Source: Chrysoperla carnea
Taxonomy: Eukaryota > Arthropoda > Insecta > Neuroptera > Chrysopidae
DNA length: 64,000 nt
Assembly: GCF_905475395.1 (NCBI RefSeq)
Contig: NC_058337.1
Coordinates: forward strand, 65,988,368 to 66,052,367
Direction of reading: 5' to 3'
This document shows positions 25,101 through 34,775 of the stretch, piece by piece; positions within the stretch are counted from its first letter, which is position 1; the number at the start of each line of letters is the position of its first letter. The notes below the pieces were generated by a model. That model saw only the letters and a program-made list of their open reading frames with translations. It made no database searches and had not been told where the DNA came from. The position numbers were made by a program, and so were the translations under genes.

Positions 25101-26908
25101 GGTGTTTGTTGATTTTGTTGGTTCACCTGATTCATATTTGAAGGTAAATTTTGATTTACTGGCAATGTTGGTTCCATCATATTCATATTCGAATTAATGT
25201 TCATAGTAGGCGGCCGTACAGGTTGTGATTGATGGCCAGGCCAATGTTGTGGAGACATCGAATTACTATTACGTGGTCCTAACGCAGGTGATAATGGATT
25301 TGATATCATTTGAGGAGGGCCAAGTGAGTTTCGTGTTTGAAACGATGTTGGATAATCATTTGAATTGTTTGTAACAGTTGGCATAACCATCTGTTCAAGG
25401 GCTTGTAACGTACTTTGAGGTTGATAAGGTGATGGAGAATTTGCTGTTTTGGGTGTAAGGCTTGATGCAGGTCGAGGACTTTGTATGGATTGTTGTTGTA
25501 CATGAGGATGTGGTGATAAATTATTGGATTTCGCTGGTGACATCACAGGCCTTGGAGACATTTGTGATGCAGGTGGTGGTCTTGGAGACATTTGTGGTCG
25601 AGGTGACATTTGTGGGGATAATTGTGGAAATGGTGCCCGATATTGTGGACTACCTCCACCCAATGTTGATGCACCATGTTTCGCTTGAAACTGTGACGTG
25701 GAATTTAATTGTTCCATTTGTCGTTGCATTGTGGGATGCGTTTGTGGATTAAATCCTATATTCCCCGCAAGTGGGTTGTTTGTTGGTTGACCACTCCCTT
25801 GATGTACCTGTTGTTGATTTGATACATGTGTTTGTTGGGCATGAATATTTTGACCATGCCCTTGGGCTACCTGATGTCCAACCGAGTGCTGTGAATTCAT
25901 TGTTTGCGCATGTTGTTGCACATGCCCGTACTGTTGAGCTTGCGTGTTATTAATATCCATTTGATGAGTATGTTGTGGATACTGGTGATGATGAGGCATT
26001 CGTTGATGCATTGCAGCAGTGTTATAATTGCCATATCCTTGATTAACATTCGTATTTGGATAATTTTGTTGTTGCTGCTGCTGCTGTTGAACCTGATAAT
26101 GTGAATGCCTTTGTTGAGCTGCCATATTTGCGTAACCACTATTATTCTGATGAGGATTTTGCATCATTGGATTCATCATATTCTGCTGTGCACCTTGGAA
26201 TTGCTGTTGCTGTTGTTGAACCATCTTCTGTTGTTGGGCCGTTAACTGCTCTTGATGATTATATGTCATTTGCTGCGGTCGGTATGCCGATTGTTGAGAT
26301 TGTTGCTGCTGCATTTGACCATATCGATGCATTGGAAAATTTTGACTATGTGTTGATGTATTCCATCCCTGCATACTACCATCATTCATGCCTTGCATTT
26401 GTTGATCAGGCATTGAATACATTGAATCAGGATGGTATGGATATTGTCCTGATTGCTGTGGGTGTGGCGGTCGTCGTATATCATGCTGCTGTGGGCCCAT
26501 TTGTCGAACATGGCCAGGATATGCTCCTGCTGGAGGGCCCATTGGTCTAACACCACTCGTATCATAACCTTGATGATTCGTATGGAACATTGATTGAGCA
26601 GCTGCATTTCTATTATCCATATGATTCGTACCAAAATCAGGCCCTCCAAAGGAATTTAATTTTTGTAGTGGAGATTCTTGTTGCGCTTGCATTTGAGCAT
26701 AAGACGCTTGCGCCACATAGCCAGCATTCGTTCCGGATGCATTTCCAACAGCCGATGTAACATTTCGACCGCCGGAGGTCACCGCAGAATTAGGTGGTGC
26801 ATTTGTACCGGCATTCGCTGTTGTGTCGAAGTTATCAGTTCCCAAATCGGGTAATCCATCCAGCATTCCGGCACCAACATCTTCGCCGAACAGGTCGTAC
26901 GAATCCAT
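177..26908 (-). CDS. kis: Kismet, CHD7/8/9-type ATP-dependent chromatin remodeller (10 coding exons)
   Basis: Nuclear SNF2-family remodeller that moves nucleosomes and supports transcription elongation (known role of Kismet/CHD7). Coding exons, 5' to 3' on the minus strand: 26908-19011, 18949-18862, 18803-18520, 17441-17352, 14767-14549, 11679-11355, 7790-7644, 5914-4071, 3451-3229, 3125-177. They sum to 14,067 nt (4,688 aa) with all phases agreeing. The ATG at 26908 gives [12 protein letters not shown], like the CHD7 start (SLFGEDG). Seen in order: Q/P/S/T-rich N-terminus with poly-Q and AT-hook-like RGRGKGG, RGRKPKH and [11 protein letters not shown] patches; tandem chromodomains (about residues 1800-1915); Walker A DEMGLGKT (about 1985); DEAH box; C-terminal helicase lobe ending QARCHRIGQ (about 2387); the CHD-type WGRWQ region; a SANT-like [10 protein letters not shown] (about 3042); one BRK domain with [11 protein letters not shown] (about 3914-3956); and a low-complexity, poly-Ala tail. 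The length is within the large range of insect Kismet. Splice sites are inferred from sequence. Confidence 0.96.
3452..4070 (-). other. kismet intron 8-9
   Basis: An AT-rich intron with donor GTAAGT and acceptor TTTTTCAG. I see no gene or repeat in it. Confidence 0.8.
4071..5914 (-). CDS. kis: kismet exon 8: SANT-like domain and acidic linker
   Basis: This exon of 1,844 nt follows acceptor TTTCATTAG and starts AAA ATG GAA. It codes for [18 protein letters not shown] and a CHD7-like block ending [15 protein letters not shown], then a Lys/Glu-rich linker. A second conserved block ([31 protein letters not shown]) and a [16 protein letters not shown] motif match the CHD7 order. The last codons DLSSG split at GG|GTAAGT. 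Confidence 0.92.
5915..7643 (-). other. kismet intron 7-8
   Basis: AT-rich intron. The only break in composition is a short GC-richer patch around 6,770-6,830 with a CCCCACCACCCGCGC run. The small open frame at 6861-7058 has no recognisable feature. Nothing else is supported. Confidence 0.7.
7644..7790 (-). CDS. kis: kismet exon 7: 49-codon candidate cassette exon
   Basis: 147 nt, bounded by TTCCTCAG before and TTATTG|GTTAGT after. Both borders are phase 0, so it can be included or skipped without shifting the frame. It codes for a Ser/Thr/Gly-rich stretch followed by [20 protein letters not shown] and a short hydrophobic end. It lies between the exon ending in a coiled-coil-like AKTQQKSK and the one starting KMERGNK before the SANT-like domain. 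I see no counterpart in the vertebrate CHD7 sequence I can recall. Large introns (3.6 and 1.7 kb) flank it. Confidence 0.65.
7791..9999 (-). other. kismet intron 6-7, distal part
   Basis: AT-rich intron apart from the SINE-like fragment at 8.4 kb and a GC-richer patch at about 9,560-9,780 (GGCGGTGTCGG, GAGGCGCCGGG) that I cannot assign. No gene is seen. Confidence 0.6.
8383..8482 (-). repeat. tRNA-derived SINE-like fragment with Pol III boxes
   Basis: On the minus strand the sequence has an A-box-like TGGCCGAGCTAGTAAAGGC (about 8473-8455), then about 40 bp further a B-box-like GGCTCGAATCC (about 8415-8405). Order and spacing resemble a type II (Ser/Leu-like) tRNA head, but the acceptor and anticodon stems do not close, so a working tRNA gene is unlikely. 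A 15-bp inverted pair, AAAATCAGTCATGAC and its complement, lies just beyond it at about 8496-8510 and 8578-8592. It is in kismet intron 6-7. The family is not named. Confidence 0.5.
10000..10689. mobile_element. 690-bp foldback/MITE-like element with tRNA-like arms
   Basis: Two inverted arms meet around a centre near 10,345. Both begin AAAGTTATGAAAAA and are flanked by TA (9998-9999 and 10690-10691); similarity stops outside the TA, so a TA target duplication is likely. Each arm then has TGACATTTGTTGAATATATA, a tRNA-like block (GGCCGTTAAGGCGCTAGC ... GAGTTCGAATCC) and a T-run (26 T at 10152-10177 on the left, shorter on the right). The outer 170-180 bp of the arms match closely and the inner part more weakly (shared TTGAACGTTTC and later blocks). 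No coding capacity. It could also be two SINEs inserted tail to tail. Confidence 0.7.
12067..12393. mobile_element. Foldback/MITE-like element, about 330 bp
   Basis: Left arm 12067-12152 and right arm 12310-12393 are inverted copies. Both read TGAGATTTAC, then TTAAACAATTTTAACTATCA, then CTATTGTATCA and GACTGTATC..CCAGACTG. The loop is about 155 bp. The arms diverge outside 12067 and 12393. No coding capacity. It lies in the intron between kismet exons 5 and 6. Confidence 0.65.
12394..14548 (-). other. kismet intron 5-6, remaining part
   Basis: AT-rich DNA with the short AT microsatellite and a GC-richer patch near 13,930-14,010. The open frame 12851-13096 on the minus strand has no recognisable domain. 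No gene is supported. Confidence 0.6.
12797..12821. repeat. AT dinucleotide microsatellite
   Basis: About ten consecutive AT units within kismet intron 5-6. Confidence 0.85.
14768..17351 (-). other. kismet intron 4-5
   Basis: AT-rich intron with donor AG|GTATTA and acceptor TTAACAG. It has a small inverted pair, GTGCGACAA and TTGTCGCAC, at about 15,636 and 15,679. No gene is seen. Confidence 0.7.
17442..18519 (-). other. kismet intron 3-4
   Basis: AT-rich intron with donor AA|GTGAGT. A small imperfect hairpin around 18,050-18,105 joins ATCATCAAT and ATTGATGAT. Nothing else is seen. Confidence 0.7.
19011..26908 (-). CDS. kis: kismet coding exon 1: N-terminus, chromodomains and whole ATPase in one exon
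   Basis: A single 7.9-kb open exon codes for residues 1-2632 plus two bases. It carries the disordered N-terminus, about 1.3 kb of acidic and Lys/Glu-rich linker, both chromodomains and both helicase lobes with no intron. The donor at 19011 is GG|GTATGT; the next exon supplies the A that completes Gly, giving LLTFGWGRWQ as in CHD7. In-frame codons upstream of the ATG include a GTG but no further ATG before a likely splice acceptor (TTTTTAG) that places the exon's 5' end near 26944, so 26908 is the natural start. Confidence 0.93.
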
Positions 26909-26944
26909 AACTCTATGCAGCACATATCATTGTTTTTAAGAGGC
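26909..26944 (-). other. kis: kismet 5' UTR stub behind a candidate splice acceptor
   Basis: Read on the minus strand, TGGCTTTTTAG ends at 26945, 37 nt before the ATG. This looks like a 3' splice site, so the first coding exon is probably preceded by a spliced untranslated exon. This is inference from consensus only. Confidence 0.4.
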
Positions 26945-28690
26945 CTAAAAAGCCACTCTTTGTGTTTTTCTCATTTCTATTTATTAAAATGCTCCACATT
27001 TGAATATCTGAAAACTAAATTTTATTCATCGCATAAGTAATTCTGAAAACCAATTTTTTTAATTTTGAGTGGTATTTGTAAAAAATATGATTACAATACA
27101 ATCAATGTGCTCATTTCTTAAACTGTATGTACTCATTGCCTTGAAATTTACTACATAAAATTTATTTCACCATAATTTTACAATTTTTTTCACTTTATAG
27201 ATTATCGGAAACGATATCAAGAATCTTTAAATATAACAACTTTCGATTCGAAATATCTTTTTGTAAATACGAATGAATTAAAAATGATATTTTTGGTCCT
27301 TAATAACTTATATTTTTAATTTTTTTAAATCATTTTTGTGAATTTGATTTTTGAAATTTTTATATATACCTAGTCATTTTTGTTTTAATATTCAAAAAAA
27401 TTAAAAAGAAGACAATAAAAATATGTCAAACCCCGGAGCATACTAGAAACGCTGTAAGCATTAGTTAACACCACAAGTTCTGTCGCAATCACTGTTAGCG
27501 TATAAGTGGATTAACTATACCCAATGTACAATAATTATTTAAGCGTATCAGTGTTTTTCAAAATATGAGTTACCTCGTTAGGGAGAATTTTCAAGATGAT
27601 GTGCAAATCATACATATAATCGGCCAAGCTAAATAACACCTAAGCAATAATTGTGATTTTTTTTTTTTTATCAATTTTCTGAAAATTGTACACTACACAA
27701 TTTTTTCAAATACCTCGCCTATAAAATATATTTTCTACATTTTAATAATTTTATAACAAAAATTCTAAATTTTACTCTTGTTAAAGAAAATTTCTGTATG
27801 TATATTTTTAGTTATATTTAGGTGTTTCGTTTCCCTTCCATCCAAAAATACAGCCTTTGAATAGGAATGTATTACTAACTTAATGTTGGGATTTCAATAC
27901 CACTCAAAGATATTGCCCTATCTTCCGTATTACACTGAAACTCGATCTTTTTACTTCATTCAGAGGTTAGTTTAAACCCTTAAAATTTAAATAAAACTAA
28001 AGTTAGAATAGAGTTTTTTTCGCCACGGTTATATCACCCAAAGTTTTGCCGAAAATCATGAATTTCATGATAATAATTTGACGCAATTTAGTGTAAAGTG
28101 ACAGATAGATTCATTTATTCATATTACTTTTTACTTTTCTCTTATCGATTGGGAAGTTGAGTTGATTTTTAAACGACCTTGCAAGTCCAAGTCAAATTTA
28201 GTGCCTCCGATGTGCCCCCTCCAAATAGAACAACTTTTACTTAGGCCACATATCCTGAAGGCATACGTTAAAAAAATTTAGCCCGGTTCCGGTTGTTTAA
28301 AATGAGACACCCGATATATATTTGTATAGATACAGGTGCTTTTTAACTTGACATCTGCAAAAAATGTATGAATGAAATTTGAAAAAATTCTCAATGATTA
28401 CGTGTTTAAATAAAAAATACACTTCTTCACATTCTACGAATTTTCTTAAAAAAAACAACTGTTCTCGCATAAGAAATCAATTTGCAATAAAAAAAAATTA
28501 TTTTAGTTATGTTTTTTTTTATCAAATGCGAATCATATACAAAAAAATATACGGTTCCATTTGAAAAAATGAAGTTGATTACCAATTAAACCTAGAACCT
28601 ATCCACCTAAAAATAAATATGCATTTGGAATTGATCGAGCCTTTCAAATGCTCAAACTTTTAATCAAGTTAAAAAAGACACCTTGTATAT
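26945..28690 (-). other. Proximal part of the inferred kismet intron 1
   Basis: No gene. A sequence at 28,300-28,320 reads TATCGGGTGTCTCATTTTAA on the minus strand, similar to the acagggtgt ends of several small repeats in this window. Confidence 0.5.
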
Positions 28691-28691
28691 A

Positions 28692-28789
28692 CCCCACCTC
28701 TTATTTATTAAAAGATTTTTGTCTATTTACAAACTTGACCTTTCAAATGCTAAAACCCCTCAAAATCGGTTAATTAATAAGAGGTGGGG
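28692..28789. repeat. Short hairpin with 20-bp arms
   Basis: CCCCACCTCTTATTTATTAA at 28692-28711 pairs with 28770-28789, with one mismatch. A direct repeat of CCTTTCAAATGCT sits at 28,641 and 28,740, and ACACCTTGTATAT precedes the left arm. It lies in inferred kismet intron 1. Confidence 0.65.
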
Positions 28790-29218
28790 CGCTGTTAAAA
28801 CTTTTTTTTTTTTTTAAATAAAAATATTTGTGTATTCCTGAACAATTTTAAACAGAATAAGAAATTACTCCTGCAGTTTTGTCGCCAAAAGTAGAGCCAG
28901 ACACATTAATTTATAATATAAAAGTCATTTTTAGCATCTAGTAGGTACGATCGAGGGTCATTTGAAGAAATTTTGGTAAAATTCCATCATTGATAGAAAA
29001 GCAAAAGCTCCATTTCTTTTGAAGAATATATTAGAAAATTAGTTTATTAGAAAATTTTTATTTAATTACTTGATCTTAAGAATGTACAACGACTGTAAAG
29101 CCACAACTTATAAAAAAATTTTGAAATTTCGCTGAGGGGCAGAGTGCATCTAGGTCTTTATAATTATTATGTTCAAGTTAGAATTTTCACATGGAGTGAA
29201 AAAAAAAGAAGAAATACA

Positions 29219-29937
29219 CAAGAGAAAACAAACAATTAACTAAGTAGACAGTGTTGATTACGCAATCGTTTGTTTTTTACGTCATGTAAGTAAAGAAAGA
29301 TAGTCGCTATTAGATAGCCACAGTCATGTACACTCACTGTCAGAAAAAGTGCCACAGTTAAAACATTCTAAGCGTACGCATCATATGTTATGTTATAATA
29401 GTAACACTTAGAATGTTTTAAAACGAGCATTTTTTGTGACATTAAGTATACATATAACACGACTATAGGGGCAAACACACATAAATGATATTCCAATATA
29501 ATACATATGTTCAAACCTAATTTACACCTTCACGGGTAAACAGTGATTTTTACGAAAAAAATGCTTCAGACAAAAGTTGTATATTTTTTTTATAAGGAAC
29601 ATTTTTTTACGTTTGAACTTTTATTCTATTTCTAACGATTTACTAGATGACCCTACGGACCCAAGACCCAGTTGACCTATGTTGCTCATTTACGAACTCA
29701 ATCTCACTTATTACATCCTGAGCACGCTATAAAAATTTCAGCTTGATATATCTTTTCGTTTTTGAGTTGTCTTGGCGACAGACAGACAGACATTCACAAT
29801 CAGGCGGACAACCGAAAATGGATTTTATGAACACCTATACCAAAATTTGGTTAGCATCAATAATTTAAGCGATACAAACTTGGAACTAAACTTAGCATAC
29901 CTTGATATATTTCATTTAAATACATGGTATAAAAAGT
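29219..29937 (+). repeat. Dispersed repeat A, single-arm copy with a nested foldback
   Basis: It matches one arm of the palindromic copy at 46.6-47.6 kb. Shared blocks, in order, are GAAAACAAACAATT, GACAGTGTTGATTA, CGGGTAAACAGTGAT, GACCTATGTTGC, CTGAGCACGCT, the GACAGACAGACA run and GGAACTAAACTTAG. It ends in a TACATGGTATAAAAA tail. An inverted element at about 29315-29467 interrupts it. No open frame spans the repeat, and it has no recognisable protein domain. Confidence 0.7.
29315..29467. mobile_element. Small foldback element inside repeat A
   Basis: The inverted arms are about 60 bp. The best-matching part is AAAACATTCTAAG at about 29360-29372, with its complement just after 29,407. Outer parts (TAGCCACAGTCATGTACA against TAGTCGTGTTATATGTATA) match more weakly. 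The equivalent segment is missing from the 46.6-kb copy of repeat A, so it looks inserted. Confidence 0.55.
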
Positions 29938-30169
29938 ATCTTATTAGGTCGGTAGTGGAAATTTTTATAACAAAATGAGTTCTTAACCTAACCATCGCCG
30001 GCAAACAAAAAACAGCCGACAGCTTAATTCTTAAAAAAGATTTTTTTTTCTTAAACAAAAAGTCGAATGGACATTTCTATTCAAATGGCGTATCTTGACT
30101 AAGAGGCATTAATTATATCGAGATGCTTCTAACGGATACTAATGAATAGACCCGTCTGACACCACGGTT

Positions 30170-30680
30170 TTATTTAAATGATGAATACATACTTGAAACT
30201 TGAGTGGCTTCCATAATTTTTCCTACGATTTTTTTTCGAAAAGGTTGCGTTTACAGATGAGCATGTTGATGTCATATTTGAGTTCACGTTTTGAAAAAAC
30301 GCAGCAGGGAATTTGTTGGATACGATGACCACTTGATAACATTAATAATTATTAAAGAATTCAGCAAAAGTAAACCATGGACGTATTCAAAAACATAAAT
30401 ACTTAAGTACGGCATGTTCGAGGTTGTATACAAAATAAGCTCATCGATGGATTATTTTTGTCGGACAAAATATTTTATTGTTTAAAAATTATTAATGTTA
30501 TCAAGTGGTCATAGTGACCGACAAATTCCCTGCTGCACTTTTTCAGAACTATAATTCAAATATGACGTCATCATGCTCATTTGAAAACGCAGCCTTTTCG
30601 AAACAAATCGAGGAAAGTTTGGTAAACTCGTCGTAAGGAACCCACTCACAAAATTTCAAGTATTTACTTATCATTTTAAA
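30170..30680. mobile_element. Foldback/MITE-like element, about 0.5 kb
   Basis: Arms of at least 125 bp match in inverted orientation, from TTTCGAAAAGG near 30,236 to GACCACTTGATAACATTAAT near 30,345, with the mirror copy at about 30,483-30,605. Weaker similarity carries on outwards to about 30,170 and 30,680 (ATACTTGAAA, GAGTGG, TTCC). The loop is about 140 bp and non-coding. Confidence 0.65.
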
Positions 30681-31143
30681 AAAAAATTGGAGTCCAAATC
30701 TCTGGTTTACTGGATTATTAAAAAATGAATATATTTTTAAATACGTTATTATCCATAAAGTTAATAATTTAATTAACTCATTAAAAATTAATTAATTTTC
30801 CAAAAAATAAATAAATTTTGTACAACTTTAAAATTTCTTTTCCGAACGATTTAAAGCCCTTTTTATACTTTACACTTATAATTATATATTTGGGCTGAAA
30901 ATTTTTCTTTTTTATTATCTCTCATCTTCATCTCGATATATGGTCTCGAATCGAAATATCACATATTTTTATGAATTAGTAAGGGTATGATATGCAAAAC
31001 CATTCATGAAAAGTAGAAAAGCTTCAAAAACAAATTAGTTGTTAAAACAATTGCCAGATTCACGTTCAGAATTAAAATTTTGAAATAGCTGAAAATCTAT
31101 ACACATTAATTTTGAAAAAGTTCGTACATGATGGCTGCTGCAT

Positions 31144-34100
31144 ATATGGGGACTATACAGGATGTTCAAAATTGCACGGTACTATTTTATAGGTGCGTGT
31201 TTTTGGCTCAAAATAGGCAAAAAATTCTTATAAACTCAGTTTGTATAAAATATTCACGAAAATAATTTATTGTCGAGCTGCGAAAGGTTAAGATTTATGT
31301 TTCTAAAATAAGATGTTAATCAAGTAGCTCTGATTTACGAAATCTTTAAGGGGTTACACCCAGTTATTGCCTTTTGGGCATGTATCTTGTGGACAATAAA
31401 ATGGCAACACAATCTGTTTTAATGCCACCAATATAATGTAAACAGTAAAGTTTTGCAATTTTATTGTCCGCAAAATACAGTATTTGAGTATATTTTCTTC
31501 AATATGTTAGTAATAAATTATTTTTTGTCATATATATGAACTTTTTTGAGCTACAGAACACGCTTCTAAAGTGTAATTTTGATTCAACTTATATTACTAG
31601 TCATATAACGCTATCTGCCATTTTGCATCAAGACTGTTACTTTCAATCAGGGCAGGCAGAAAAAGCGATAGACCTATCTGCTATTTTTTGTGGCAAATTT
31701 TTACTTTCCAACAAAAAATTTTTTAATAATCATGAGATTAGCAAGTGGATGCCTTATCAAGATTAGACGCTGCAGTTAATAAGGAGGATATGTCCCCAAA
31801 ATTTGGATTATGTTCGACATAGCTACAAGTAAAAGTAACAATTGACTGATGAATGGATGAAATACTCTGTGTTGAGAATCAGTGCAGTTTTTTTTAATGA
31901 TACTGCACATATTTTGTAGTAGATTCTGGTTCTTTGCCACAACTTTTGCCTGAAAATTTTCCTAGGCCCCAATATTCGGTACCTTATTTCAGTTTTATAA
32001 AGCTCAAAATTATAGGAACAGTACAGAGAAAAAAATTTAGGGAGAAAAATTAAACTTGATTTTCGATAAAAAAAAGAAAGAAAGAATCAATGTACCAAAA
32101 ATTAAGGTCTTTCCAGCTCCTTACCCCTCTTTTTGTATACCACAAAACCGTGTTTTATATCGGTATTTAATACTTTGCCCACCTCCACACTCCCTTCAAA
32201 CTAAGTTAAAGGGTCGAAAATTGGTACATAAGTTGAGTTAGTATCAAAGGTATGTCTTTTGGGAGTACCAACTTTTCAATCCTCTTTTATCTTTTTTAAT
32301 GTCGGTATTTCTACATTAAAAAATCCATTGAAAAGTACTATTGAATTCAATACAAAGCATCTAACAATAAGATATATTAAATGAGGGGGAAATATGACAT
32401 AAGGGGTGGAATCATGCTTCTCACTAGTTTTAGTGTATTGCCGAAGAATCCTACCTTATAGATGTCATGAATGACCATCGCTAAAATTTATATATATACT
32501 AAAAGAAATACATATAGATGTCAAAAAAAATACATATATATGTATAGATTTTTTCTCTAAACGCTTAGTTTTCGAAATCAAAAATCTTGAAAATTTAAAA
32601 ATACAATATTCGATTTTAAGAAAAATGTAATTTTTTCAAGAGCTGCGATTTTTTTTTTGCTTACACTTAGTTAACTACTTCAAGCTTTCTTTTGGTTTAA
32701 AAAATTATCTCGGACTGCCATAAAATTAGAATCAAATCAATAACCCCTTTTCTCAATGTAAGCTATTACACAACTCGTCTCTATCTAATATAGTTTCAAA
32801 ATACAGCTCTGAAAACCATGTCAATATTATTTTTTTCCTAAGAGTATGAAACAGAGTACAATAAAAGTAGTAGTTATGGCTCAGAGTCGGTATATTATTT
32901 AAAAATTTCTTTTTTATTTTCTTAGATCAAATAGATTTGATAAAAATCGAATATTAGTAGATACTTACCTATTGAATTTCGAATAAATGTTTCTTACAAA
33001 ATTTAACTTTAATATTTACTTTCTGCACTGGTCTGTTTCTTAATCTTTATAAATAAATTAAGGAATACAATTGCAATGCAGGGGATATCAAAAAACCATT
33101 TTTTTAATTTAAATATACAGGGTGTCTACTAAGTTGACCACTTATGGAAAATTTTTCTATTACAACGTTTACGAAAAGAAATTATTCTTTATAAAAATCT
33201 GTTTTCGAAAATATTAACATTTTTGACATCGAATGCACAGAGTGTCCACAAATTGAGAAAGTTTGATAGGAATTTTATTAGTAGTTTAGATATAAGTAGA
33301 CCATTTTGAACAGATGTGGAAAACGGTTCAAGAAATCACTCCCAAAGTATGTTATCTTCAGTTCACCTTTGCGTTTCATACATTTAATTGTTCTTTTACA
33401 AAATTCTTTAAACACACTCCTACATATCTCGGGAGTGATTTCTAAAATATATTTAAACCCACAAATATACCAAAAAGTTTTTACTTAGCCAAACTTATAC
33501 TTTGAGACTATATACTTTGATGTCATATATCATAGCTAGTTTAAATTTCAATACACAATGGGTACAAACAATTTAAAAAATGGAAGTTTACAATAAAAAC
33601 GTCAGAGTTTCAAGAAAAATATTAATTAGTTTCTAAGAATTTTAACATAATTAAATAAGTTTAAAGGTCACGTAATTTTCGTACTTGGAGCTAAAGGGGA
33701 AAAGCTATACGCTTATGATATTTAAAATCACACACAAGCAGTACAACTTTCCCACTTCAGATCACAAGTTCACCTGCAGTCGTCATACCTGTAAGAGAAG
33801 CTTTAAAAACATTGAAAATACAAAAAGAAATACAAATTACAGCTCTTTCTTTTACCATCAAATAAAAAACAATATTGAGGCAACAATCGTTTTAAAATTT
33901 TGTAATGTGCTTCAAGTTTGTTATGAGTCATTAACAAAACATTTCATTACAAACGCCAGAGTACTTATTTCTTACTATATATATTACGAAAATATTGTCT
34001 AAAAACTTCAAAAACGTTGCCCTACTTTACTACTCAAACCTTTTAATTTTTAAATTCAAAAAATTCACTTTTAATTTTTTTAAATTCAAAAAATCGATAA

Positions 34101-34200
34101 CGGATTCATCCGCTTTCAAAACAACAATATTGTGGAAACGCATTGTGGATTTAAGAATTTTTCTTTTTTTGATATTTTATATAAAAATTTTGGGCAAGTG
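31144..34200. other. Inferred kismet intron 1, middle part
   Basis: No gene is supported. Two motifs like repeat ends occur: TATACAGGATGTTCAAAATT at about 31,147 and TATACAGGGTGTCTACTAAG at about 33,114. The open frames at 33685-34002 and nearby are short, AT-driven and without domains. Around 34,050-34,095 a roughly 27-bp unit (TTTTTAAATTCAAAAAAT) is repeated in tandem. Confidence 0.45.
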
Positions 34201-34516
34201 TTAATAAAATCATCTAATTAGTGCATTACTGTCTATTCATCAGCCTGCATTTTCTGCCAAAATCAAAGAGATAACCAACTAAATATTACACCGTTTTAAA
34301 CAAATTATGATTGCGAACTTGTAAAATTGAACAGTAAGTCATGGATATATCGGATCCATATATATACCAATCGTTAAAATTTAAATTTTTTGAGATCTTT
34401 AAACGTGATTAAATGCCCATGGCCATAAATTTCTGTTAATTCCAACAATTTACGGTTATTGTCTAAACATGTAGGTTGTTAGTGATAAGGATTATATTTG
34501 TTGACATTCGTAACAG

Positions 34517-34775
34517 AATTGAAGAGCTTAGTGGGTGAACATGTTAAGTGACATTTTTGAGGAAATCGAGATTTTCATGTGGATGCACATGTTATGCTCT
34601 CCTTTAAACATAGCATGTTTCCCCTTTTCGCTAACCTTTCAAATAAAGCTATTTTCAGTGGATGAAGTTGTTATGTCTGGCATAACTTGTTATGTAAGTT
34701 AAAAACTTTACAGCTGATTATCTCGATTCCACTTAATTGTCTCATAACATCTTCATCCACTAAGCTCTTCAATTT
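34517..34775. mobile_element. Foldback element, about 260 bp
   Basis: The arms at 34517-34573 and 34720-34775 are inverted: AATTGAAGAGCTTAGTGG, GATG or GTGAA, ATGTTA, and AATCGAGAT. A further internal copy of AGTGGATGAAGTTGTTATG (about 34,658-34,676) shows the terminal motif is reused. Non-coding, in inferred kismet intron 1. Confidence 0.65.

Noticed and set aside
26056-26550. 164-codon open frame on the plus strand
   Set aside because: It is antisense to the Gln-rich start of kismet and is a compositional shadow.
26909-26923. Earlier kismet start at 26923
   Set aside because: That codon is GTG on the minus strand. The ATG at 26908 gives the CHD7-like start [12 protein letters not shown].
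33685-34002. 105-codon open frame on the plus strand
   Set aside because: It is AT-driven, has no domain, no plausible splice context and no poly(A) signal at a useful distance.
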